This document shows, one piece after another, positions 14,601 through 26,600 of a stretch of DNA of 64,000 nt; the first letter of the stretch is position 1, and the number at the start of each line of letters is the position of its first letter. Location of the stretch: positions 62,001-126,000 of the forward strand of contig JAWQEG010003791.1 of assembly GCA_033782935.1 (NCBI GenBank), in the 5' to 3' direction. This stretch comes from Petrolisthes cinctipes. Lineage: Eukaryota > Arthropoda > Malacostraca > Decapoda > Porcellanidae. The notes under the pieces were generated by a model. That model saw only the letters and a list, made by a program, of their open reading frames with translations, did no database searches and was not told the origin of the DNA. A program made the translations under genes and the position numbers.

Positions 14601-17600
14601 GTGCAAGAAAAGTAGGCCTACAAATGTGAAGTCTAATATATAAGGTGTACCAACAAAATTGGAGAGAGTGTTGAACATCAGACCCTAAGTTCTCAGGATG
14701 GTTAAAAAAATCTCCAAGATCAACATCTATTAGTCATCTAGCATATTGCAGTATATGTAACTCTGACATTCAATGTAGCAAATCAGACATTATGAGACAC
14801 GCATTCAGTCAGAGGCAAAAAATCTTTCATTGCAGCATGCAAATAATTCATCTCTCGCCAGCTTCATACTCAGTAATGATATATTAGACAAGTCTGCCAA
14901 GAAAATTGAACTGAAACTTTGTGCCTTCTTAGCGGAAAATGACCTACCTATGTCATTGTGTGAACCCTTGTTGTTGTTGTTGTTAAAAAAAATATTCCCC
15001 GATCAAAATGCCCTGAAAGATGTCTGTCTGGGAAAACAAAGGGCATCAAATGTCATCCGTTAGGTCTTTGAGATACATCTGGTAAAGGATCTGTGTGAGC
15101 TTTTAAAAGAGAAGATGTTTTCAGTCATAATTGATGAAACGACAGACACGAGTACTACCAAACAGATAGATCATTATAGTACAGTATTGGGATGATAATA
15201 AAATGCAAAATTCTTTCTTAGATCTTGTGGAGATTCATGACAGTTCTGCAGATGATCTGATTAAGGCCTTAAAACAGTCCCTGCAAAACAAACTGATTCC
15301 CTTAGAGAATATTGTGGCATTCTGTTCTGACATTACAAATGTCATGATGGGTGGGAGGCATTCTAATGCTACCATTTAAAAAGATTTATTGCCAAATGTT
15401 GTAATAGTAAAGTGTTCATGTCTTATGATTCATTTATATACTGTATGTGCATCCTATGCTTGCCTAAAATTACCCAAGTCCCTTGAAGATCTTTGCCGTA
15501 ACATTTTTACACATTTTAGTTTAAGCTCAAAGCGGCAAGATGCATTTAAAGAAGTCTAGGAATTTGTTGGTGTAGCTCCATACAAAATATTAGCTCCAGG
15601 GCAGACTAGGTGGCTATCATTGGAGATTTGTGTTAAACGCTTACTTGAGCAATGGGAGGCACTTAATATTATACTTTACTGAGGTTGCCTTCACAGATCC
15701 AACTGACAGCAATGATGCAATTCTGAAAAGTCTGAACAACAAGTTTACCCTTGCTTACTTGGAATATTTGTCTCACAACCTTGCTCACTTCAACAGTTTC
15801 AACACACAATTTCAGTCTGAAACCCCCAATTCTTACTGCCTCAAAAAGAAGTCTGCAAATTACTTAGAAGCACATATTCAGATTTTATGAACATACCATA
15901 TGTTAAGAAGTGTGAAGTATCAGCACTTGATCCAGAACATCACTTATTTTTTTGCAAGCATGGTGACTCCTGATAACATATATTTAGGAATATCTGCTAT
16001 GGAAATTATGAATGATTTGAAATCAAGTAGTACTCATGATGTGACAGTATTCTATGTAAACTGTATGAACTTTCTTATTGAATCTGTAAGACAGATACAA
16101 GCTCGGTTCAACCTTGATGAAGCAATCCATACTTTAGTGCAGTGTCTAGATCCCATGAATGCTGTCAATCTTAAACCAAAATCACTGGCATATATCTTTG
16201 AAGCAATACCGCAGCTTAATAAATATGCAGAAAAAAAGGGGTTGATGAAGAATGGAGACCACATTGCTTCAACGAACAGCTTACTGGCCAGCAGACACCA
16301 TGCTTGCAGTACTGGAATATTGAATATTTAACCAAAAAAATGCTGCCAACCTCCCTTGTTACTCAAATTTAAAAGTAGTTATCTCTTTTTTTATTGTCAT
16401 TGCCTTTTTCCAATGCAAGCGTGGAGAGATTTTTCCAGGGCAATAAAAAGTAATGCAACTTGTTCTGAAATAAGTAATTGATCATTTGATGGTACAGTAC
16501 AATCTGTACAGATAGCAATGTCAGTGTATAATTATGTTCAACTTAAGAACCTTAATGGAATTGTGGCAATTTAAATTTTTTTTTTTACATTTTGCATTAT
16601 GAAATGAATGTTTTGTTATGCGGTGAAATTAATTTGTGTGGTTATTGCATTATGAGATACCCTACATTAAGATGTCATATGTTATTATACAGAAAATATT
16701 GTTAATCCTTTGTTTATGACTTCACATTTATTTATTTTGATTGTTTATCTGCAGAATATATATTTTTATGCCACTTTGTGAAACAAATTCCTAAAATAAT
16801 CATCAGTTCTGCTCAAACGTACCGTAGTTTTAATGTATAGTCCTTATTATATGAATTTAGGGAAAATCATGCCAATCTAGGGGAATTTGGACACAGATCT
16901 AGGGGAAAATAAAATCTAGCCGTGGAAACCCTGGCCGGGTGGTGGCCAAACCGCAGCCTGGCCAGGTGGACTCTGTCCTCACGGGGAAGGGAGGATTCAG
17001 TTGGGTGGATATCAGGTGGTCATGCATGCAGTTGGGTGTTGTTTTGATGTTCCTTGACATGTGTGGGTGTTTTGCCATGTAGTGTAGTGGATGTTGTGGT
17101 TGGTTGATTGTAACTATACCAGCAATAATTTCTTGTCAAAATACTAACCTTAACAATTACTTGGTGTGACTGCCTTCCTTTGCCCACTTCTATCATGCGT
17201 ATGTCTTTGCGATTAGCAAAGAGCAGCTCTGGGTACCCTGAAAAATTGTATGATATGTTAGCATTGAAAAAATAAATAAAAATAAATAAATAATTCAAAT
17301 ACAAACATTCTAACTTTCAGAATGGGTTACCCCTACTATCCAGTTTCTGAAAGGTATGGGATTGATACAGTCTCTTGTGGTGGGCTGGCATTCCCTCGTG
17401 TAAAAATTAGCTAGGTATGGCAAGAAACTATGGGTGGTACAGTATTATTAAACTACTTCAAGGTTAAGACTCATAATAGGAACTGAGATATGATATGAAA
17501 TGAACTTTTCCTAGTAGTAGTACAGTAGTTTAATAATACCACCCTACTACTCTTTTGGCATAACCTCCTGTAAATGAGGCATTAATGAAAGGAACTAGGC

Positions 17601-20600
17601 ATCACTAAATTGACTGACATGTGACTGATGCTTTCTTATGAATCTACAGTAGGTTACATTTCTGACTTCAAACATTTGGGGTAATTTCACATACATTTTT
17701 CATGTGTTAGATTCCTCCCCAATCACACTGGTCAGTCTATTATTTCCAAAAAGCTTAATATCCACATTCAGAAACTCAGCCAAGCAGTTTGATAAGGATC
17801 ATTGCATAGTTTGCTCAGCAATATCATCAAAATTAATATAAAGCAGTCATAAGCTTTTTACACAGTTCAGATTTCTTCATTTGGGTACTGTATTTACAAA
17901 TCACTATAAACTGAAATTGGCCCTTTGTCATCAGTTCCCTGCACTATACATTATACCCATTGTGGAAAGGATGAAAGATCACCCCCAGTACAGAATTTGG
18001 TGTCTGGCAATACAATTCGCCAATTGTAGGTTTGTATTTTTGCGGATTTGGGGGAAATGAATTCCAAAAGCCACAGCAAGATATCACCTGCATTTTCATA
18101 GATGTTTCTAGCAGTTTATTGTGCAGTTTTTTTGCATGTTTCAGGAGAAAAAGACTGTTCTACATAGCTATGCTGTGCAATTACTAGAGACTTAAAATAA
18201 CTAACTGTAATACTGTACAGCTACAGAACCAACCATTAAGGGGATAGTATACGTTTGATAAATTGGGGCACCTTTAGTCCTCCAAAGTATGCCAGGAAAC
18301 AGACCCAGATAAAAAAAAAATAATGGTATCCTGTTGCCTGGAATAGTTTGGAGGAATCATTTGCTCCAGATTTACCACCCAAAACAATATGCTATATAGC
18401 CCCTTAAAGTAATTATCATTTAAAGTATCATCGTGAAGTTATAAATACATTTCTCTTTATGATATCAGTTCAACAGTAAGCCTAAAGAGATAAGGGGAAT
18501 GTAATGAAGCGTATACAAGAGGAGAAAAGAGATAAGTGCTCGTCAATGGCTGTGCTAAATTTGAGAGTCATTGTTAAGGAAAATATAACCAGGATATGCT
18601 GTCTATTTATGGACTAAAGTCAGCCTTGTATGTTATGTTAAGGTTGCTCTGGCTTGGTCACCAGTGGGAAAAGAATTCTGGTGCTTTGCCACTTCTGTTG
18701 CTGAACACCACAAGGCCTATAAATAGCTCTCTCTCCTATTGTTAAGTGTTAACTGAATATGTTGTACTTACTCAGTTATGTAATGAAGCTTTTATTACTG
18801 ACAATGTTTTGCTGGGAAATCAATTATTGACTATATTTTTAATCAGCTTTGGCATCACAGCATTGCCAAGTATATACTGAGCACAGCGACACTGAGGCAC
18901 TGACCTCACCACCGACTTGTTGACCTCCACAAATGTCATTCATTGGGACATGTTAAGCCACTTATAGGCCTCCTCGTGGTGGTCAGCAACAGAAGTGGTA
19001 ACGCACCAAAAATTCCTCGCCCACTGGTGACCAAGCCAGAGCGGCCTTAACACACAAAGTTGACTATAGACCACAGACTATCACAACACAGGTACTGGTT
19101 ACCTCTCCACCCATGATATTGAAAAATTTAACAGCAGGTTGTGACATACTGTAATTTATTCATTATTGTTCGGCCACTCGCCCGCACTAACACTCAGTAA
19201 CTCCACTTTTCCCCAGGTCCTCCACCTCCCCCTACCATCATTTGAATAATATATTGTTTATAGTTAAATTCTATAATAATACTCTACCATACAAAGTAAT
19301 CTACACAACATACATGTAAATAACAAAATTATAATGCTGTTCTTCACAGATTGAGAGCCATTTCAAAAACCACTCAAATAATTTAAGAAAATAACAAATT
19401 ATTTCTGAATACTTCAGCATGCCACTGCCAGTAGCACAGGCAGCACCCTCCATGTCTAAAGTTTGTTTGATAAGCTGAAGTGACTGTTAAGTTTTATAGA
19501 TGACTTACGTGATCTGTATCAGCAATATTATTGTGTACCAAATTTTAGTTAAATGGCAAAGTATTATTATAAAATTAAACAATAACCAATAAATTATTAA
19601 AAAAATGGGAGGAGGGTGAGGAGGGGGCCTGGGGGCAAGTAGTCACTGACAGTTAGCGTGGGCGAGTGGCCTAACAATAATGAATAGATTATAGCATTGC
19701 ACACCACACACACAAAACCTACCAGTCACTGCACCATAAATATACAGTATAATAACAATAATTAGAGATATTTTTGAGGGTTTATCTATGAAGAAGCTAG
19801 GAAAAAAACAGTAGGTTCGTACATACTGTATTCCTAGTCTACACGATCTCTTATAACATACAAGAGAAATGCTGTGAAATAATTGGCAAACTGTGTATTA
19901 TGACAAATTAAGGCAACCAAAGGAAACTAGTACTTATGGATATGCACTTTCACTGCATAGTTTGGGGTTACTCCTGAATTATTTAAGCTTCTACTGACAA
20001 TCACCATTTGGGCTAGTGTAGATTATCGAAATGCCTTTTTCCTAATTTTGTCAAAGGACAATATTCCTACTCCAAAACAAACTGTGTACAAGACATACTT
20101 GTACACTACTGTACTGTACTCATATACACCATGATCCAACCCTTTGACCATAATATTTATCCTTCATCTGCAATCTTCCCTAGGCAGGAAGATGTCATGT
20201 ACAATATATATCCAGTTCTACTCTTAACAATAAAATGAATAAAATCTAAGCCCTTCCCTGAGTGGGAATATGTCAAATATACCAACACACTTTGTTACTT
20301 GAAAAAATTCCAAAACAAATAAATATACATTGCAGTTGCATCCATTGTTGCCTCATGAGATTAAAGTATGGTAAAGAAAAAAATTATATTGATATTAAAT
20401 GCTCAAGGTACCTGTGGCCTGTGCCAAATTGCGTGGGAGACAGAAAGAAAAAGGGACCGAGGACAGGAAATGAGCAATTACTATTCCACTGAGCAATGAG
20501 GAGAGTGCTATAGTAGTCTAAAGAAGAATGCGATTATCGTTGTTCTATTTACAGTATACAAAGAAAATGGGATTGGGGAGCAACTTTTAAGTAAGAGATG

Positions 20601-23600
20601 AAAGTGACAGAAGAAAATTAAAAAGGTATAAATTTAATGGCTGAGAAAACCAAACAGTGTGGATAGGACCAGTGTTAAATGTGTAACTTATTGAATAATG
20701 AAGTATTTTCCTGATATTGAGAGGTGGGGACTAAAAGCAAGTAAATCACTCGATATCCTCAAGTGAGAAGTGAAAATGAGAGCGAGAGGCCCAAAACCAT
20801 GTGCAACTTTAGTACAAGGTTCCGTGGCATTGAGTTTGCAGGAGCCCATGCTATAGTAAGGGGGAACAGATGGATAAAGGTATAGTGGCTCCAGAACTGA
20901 TCAGTTGTACAGTGGAGCCAAATTATATGAAAGACTGACAGTACCGCACCAGCAACTCTTGCACTGGTGAGGGGACCGTAAATGGCAACACTGGGGGTGG
21001 GAGCCTTGGGACTCCCCCCCCTCCCCCCCCCCCGAGTCCAGCCAGTCGCTATCAGTCAGTGTGAGAGGATGTATTTTCAGCTCTCCACCTTTGCTCTGAT
21101 TTCCATACTGTATACAGTATGTACAGTCGCGCTAGGAAGTGTTGTCATATTTTTCATAAAGTTTCGGACACAATAACTTATGGACATACTTGCCAAACAG
21201 TTTAGATCTTTATGTTAAATCATATTTTATCTCAAAGAACATACACCACGTAGTATATTCGACTATACTCTGTCCAGCCTAAGGTGGCGGAGAAGCCCTG
21301 CCCTACAGGTGCGGTAGGCTGGTCAAGTATTTTTTCGCTTGCCTGATTGGCTAGAGGTGTTCAGCACACCGAGAAAAATAGAAGTGCTTCCTTTTTTCAT
21401 GAATATTTCTGCTAATTAAGCATTATTCATGTCTGTTATTACTCACTCATTATTGTAAATTATATGTGTGAGCCTTACAGTCAAAATTCAAAGTGACAAT
21501 TTACTTGGAGCTCGTAATATCTTGATTAGAACAGTGTGTGTAGTAAAAAGTGAGCGACAGTGAGAGGAAAACAGGTCAACTGGAGGACCTCTGGGTAACC
21601 CTTGTGACTTCCCGTGTTCGAAAGCATACTTCAAGGCTTCTTCATCCATTTAGTACCATTTTTTATAAATTTAATCACCTATCTTTCGGAAACACAAGGG
21701 AGTGTGTTTTTATGCAACGAAAATATAGAAAAAAACGCACACACATTTTCACTACTTACACAGAGCTATCACATCTACCACACCAATACAACCGAGGATG
21801 TTTACTTGACTACGTGACGTCACAACAGGGTCTGAGAAAGCCCGCGGTTCCAATAATATCCGCCATGCGCATACCTCTCTAGTCATTATACCGTGCTTCT
21901 ACCCTTCATAATCCTCCCCAGTGATCCTATGACCTGTCTACCCTTCACTGCTCTCTCCCTAATTTCTCCTTCCATACTTCCATGTTTACACATAACTGTA
22001 CCCAGGTACTTAAACTCCTTCACTTCCTCCATCCTCTCACCCCTCAGAGTTATCTCACACTTCGTCCCAGTTGGTACAGCCACTCTGTAAGGTGTAGCAA
22101 AGTCAATCACTTCAGTTTCTGCTCTCTCAAATACCATCACTTTACTTTTACCCACATTCACCTTCAGTTTCCTTCGTTTACACAGACTGAAATTCGTCCA
22201 CCACTCTCTGTAAATTCCTTTCATTCTCAGCCATCAGCAAACAAACTTGCCACCAGGGACCAATTTGCTTCATTCAGCCTCAACTTCACCCCCAGACCAT
22301 TCACTTTGGCTTTCACCTCTCTCATACAACCATCCATGTATATAATGAACAACCATGGTGACATAACACACCCCTGTCTCAGCCCTACACTAATATTAAA
22401 ACTCTCACTTAGATCACCCTCTACCTGTACACATGCTTTTGCATCTGCATAAAAAGCCTCAATGCCTTTCAGCAAAGGCCCCCCAACACCATAAATTCTC
22501 AACACCTCTGTCATAGCTTTCCTATCAACTCTATCGTATGCCTTCTCCAAGTCCATGAAGGCAGCATACAACTTCTTACCCTTCCCAATATATTTCTCCA
22601 CTATTGATTTTAATGCAAATATTTAGTCCACACATCCTCTACCCTTTCTGAACCCTCCCTGCTCCTCACTAACTTTATTCCCTGATGGTGGTGAAATCAC
22701 ACTGACGTGATGATCATAAACGGTGAATAAAACCCACTATATTATTTCCGTCAACAAGAGTGGGTTTTATTCACCAACTTTATTCCCTGTTACATCAATC
22801 AGTCTCTCAGTAAGAACCTTCCCATACACCTTCCCTGGTACACTAAGGAGGCTTATTCCCCTATAGCTACCACACTCATCCTTACTCCCTTTCCCCTTAT
22901 ACAAAGGTACAATTATGGCTCTCCTCCAATCCTCTGGCACCTCTCCCTGCCTCCAGGCCAATGTACATATAAGCAACATCCACTCCACCACTACCTCCCC
23001 CCCACACTTTAACATTTCAGCAGTTATCCCATCCACCCCCGGTGCCTTTCCCATCTTCAACTTTCCTAACCTCTTCCCTTCCTAATTCTCCCTGTACATC
23101 CTGTCGTCTACCACCTGCCTCCATCCCCATACATGTCACCACCGCCTCCCCTCTCATCCCCCCATTCATCAACCCATCAAAATGCCTCTTCCACACTTCT
23201 TTCACTTCCTCACTTCTACTCACAGTAACTCCATCCTCTCTCTTCATTCTCACACTACCAGACTTTCCTTCTCCTCTTTCTCTTTTCACCTCCTTCCAGA
23301 ATAATTTCTTGTTCTCTTTAAACTTTTCACTCAGCTTCATACCAAACTCCTCATCCACTCTCCTTTTACTCTCACTCACCATCCTTTTCACTTGTCTCTT
23401 ACACACATTATATTCTCTTTTCCATCTCTCTCTCACTTCTTCCGGCACATTCCTCTGTAATGTTCTCCTATATGCCTTCCTTTTCTCCTCTACGGCATCT
23501 TTCACTTCTTCTGTCCATCAAGCACTCCCTTTCTTGCCCCTCTTCTGTGTCTTATACCCCACTACCTCTGCTGCTGTCCTCAATACTATCGTCTTAAACA

Positions 23601-26600
23601 TTTCATACACCGCATTCACTCCCACTCCCTCCCCTATCCCCATCCTTACATCCCCCAGCACCTCACACACCCTCCACTTATATTCCTCCCTATACTCTTC
23701 TACATCTAATTTCCCACTAGCCACCTCCCTCTTATTCCTCACCCCTTCATCCCTCCTACTATACTCCCACTTAACACCTTCATCCTCACCAACACCGCAA
23801 AATGGTCAGAGCAATGGACCATTCCTCTCACCACTTTTGCGTCATACACATCCTTCCTCAACCTTTCATCCACTGCCACATAGTCAATCAAACTCTTTTG
23901 CTCTCCTCTCTCATCCCTTCTCTTCCATGTATACCTGTGGATCATCTTGTGCTGAAAGAAGGTGTTCGCCAAGAACAACCCCCTCTCAGCACAGACATCC
24001 ACTAGATACTCACCATTCTCATTTGTTCCTTCTACACCCCATTTACCCACAATATTCCCCACTTCCTCACCTCCCACCTTTCCATTCATGTCTCCCATCA
24101 TCACTATTCTCCTTCCATTATCAATTCCTCTCAGACATGTATTCAACTCCTCCCAAAACACTCATCTTCTCTCTCCCCGTCTTACTCTTTTCATTCACTG
24201 GTGCATAAGGACACACCCAAGCATACTTCACCAAGCCAATCTTTCCAGTCATCCATACTATTCTTGACCCATTCCACCCATGTCCATCCACTCCTTTCCA
24301 CACCCACGGAGACACCAACAGCGCACACCCTTCCTTCCCTCTTCCTTTACTTTTTTCATTCATACCCGTCCATATTACTCCTCCCTCCAATCCCTCCCAC
24401 AGTCCACTCTCCCTTCCTTCCTGACACTCAACCACTCCACATCCTTTCACGTGTGTCTCCGTCACTCCCATCACATCCACTCTTCCTTTCTTGTAACATT
24501 CTACAATCTCTCGCCTCTTGGTCCCATCCGTCATTCCATTCACATTCACAGTTACCACTCTCATACATTCCCTCTACAGGGCAGCCCGGAGACCCTCCCC
24601 CGCCAGTAGCCATAGCTGTCCACTCCCCCATTGGGGTGCCACTGATGGCTGGCAAGGCCAATGCAGTGCTCATTCCCGGAGGGACACGGGCCGTCGGCAT
24701 TGTCAAAAGCTAAAAAACACGGTCATAAATTTAAAAGAAATTATTACAAAATATAAAAACACACAATCAAAGAATTTAAAATCTTAAAACACTAAAAATA
24801 CAATAAAAACCTTAAAACCTATATGTGGGGGAAGGTAGGTCTCACCCCCACACCGCCTTCCCCTTTGGCTCCACCTCCTAAATGGATAAAAACAAGATAA
24901 AAAAAAGGAGGTGTACCCCCGAGGTCACCGCTTGGAGGCGGGGTAAGGCTTACCTACCCTTCCTGGGGAGGGGTAGGTCACCGAGGTTTTTGCTTTTCTC
25001 AACACTGCTAGCACTTCTGCACAGTAGCAATCCTCGACCTCATTGGTTACGATATTGCCACTGTGCAAAGCAGTTAACTTACCATTTCTCAATCTTTAAT
25101 ATATTCTCTGATACAATTTTGTGTTTCTCCTTATACCACTTAGCAATAGTAAGGTTTACTTCACTTATTTTCATAACCAAATTTGCTCTTCATTTGTGTT
25201 CTCCATCTCAGTAAACAGGAACTTGATATTTCATAAAGTTTCGTCCCATATTATCGTATATCGCTAATTACCAACCCTTTTCATATACTGCAGTTGGTTA
25301 TAGATAGATTTTTAGATACTGATTTTATTTCTGTGCCTTGTTTAGAACAACAAGCAACACCTTACGAAAAAATAAGAAATACAAATACTGCTTCTAGAAC
25401 GAAAATCACTGGATTTTGTGACAACACTTAATAGCGCGATGGTACATAAAAACGACAATGACATTATATTTCATATTGTGTTGAAAAATGTGATTCTGGC
25501 ATATTTTATAACAAAATCAGAGCATGAAAACGTACTTAGATATATAAGGAGTGAAAAAGTGAATTTTGAGTTGCAGTCATTCTGAGCTGGCTACCCAACC
25601 TACAGATGTCCATTTAGTTTTTCACAAGTACATCAGAAGACAGCTAAAGGTTTGTACTTAAATTTCATGCATCATTTATTCATGTAGCACGAGTGGTTTA
25701 CAACAAAAACTAGGAGGCTTAGTGACCAGGGCCGGGGTGACTTGTTTCCCATTCACCTAAGGTATAGAGATAATTCTGCTGGATACATGAATCTTATTCC
25801 ATGTTAATAAACTTGAAGCTAAAGGTGGAGAGGGAAGAATAGAAACCAACTGATGGAGGTTTCAAGTGTTCAGTTTTGTGTCATCCCTTTCTAAAGTTTA
25901 TATGTTAAGACTGTAAGGGGAAAGTAAGAGTGGGTTACTAAAGTCACAAAATACATAATTTGCGATAATCTCTATAAAGCACTCAAATCACGGTTGAAAC
26001 TACTAGAATATATGTACCGTATATTTATACCATGAACACTTGTTGTGGAAAGTGGAAACTTGTAAATATTAGGACCTTGTACTTATGAATATTAGCTTCA
26101 GTACGGTACCAAACTACAAGTCAAGAATATTAACATTATGTTCATAGGCCCCCCAATGAAAATAAAGGTACATGCTTGTCATGTGTTTTTTTTTCCTCTT
26201 TTAAAGGGGTAGTACACTGCTGGTATATTTGGAGCAACTGAATGATTCCTCCAAACTATTCCAAGCAACAGGACACCCTTGTATTTGATCATCTGGTCCT
26301 GTTTCCTGGCATACTTTGGAGGAATAAGGCACTCCAGATTGTGTAACGTTACAAGATATGTTTTCTAACATTTCAAGCCTAAAAAGGTGGAAAACCAGAA
26401 TATTTAAAGAATCTTTGAAGAGGTTTTCAAGTAAATACTCTATGGAACTCAGGCATAGTGATGAACAATACAGGTTAAATGAGCCGAACGAGAAGCAATC
26501 TAACAATGGGTTTCATAGCGTTTGAAAGGTGTGCACCAAGGCTCTTTAATGGATGGCCATTAAATGTCAGCAGTAGTGAAAATTGCACAATTTTTAAGAA

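Larger units (their letters stand above)
21886..25010 (-). mobile_element. APE-type LINE, 3'-truncated and inactivated
   Basis: Minus-strand non-LTR element. From 24713 leftward: a GC-rich 5' region (about 24720-25010), an AP-type endonuclease ([33 protein letters not shown]), a linker rich in Lys and Glu, then reverse transcriptase ([49 protein letters not shown]). The catalytic box reads LFAD and then breaks: bases between two GATG repeats (near 22227) are deleted, removing the second Asp and shifting frame. There are other frameshifts near 23505, 23740 and 24161. A 91-bp hairpin insertion interrupts the RT at 22685-22775. The 3' end is missing. Two more copies lie at 5954 and 8219. Clade not assigned. 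Confidence 0.9.

Noticed and set aside
22685..22775. Hammerhead ribozyme in the hairpin insert
   Set aside because: The conserved CUGAUGA and GAAA core could not be placed on either strand with matching stems.
23042..24208. 388-codon plus-strand open frame, Ser/Pro/Leu-rich
   Set aside because: It is the antisense of the LINE endonuclease and linker. Its composition mirrors the AG-rich coding strand, and it has no family match.
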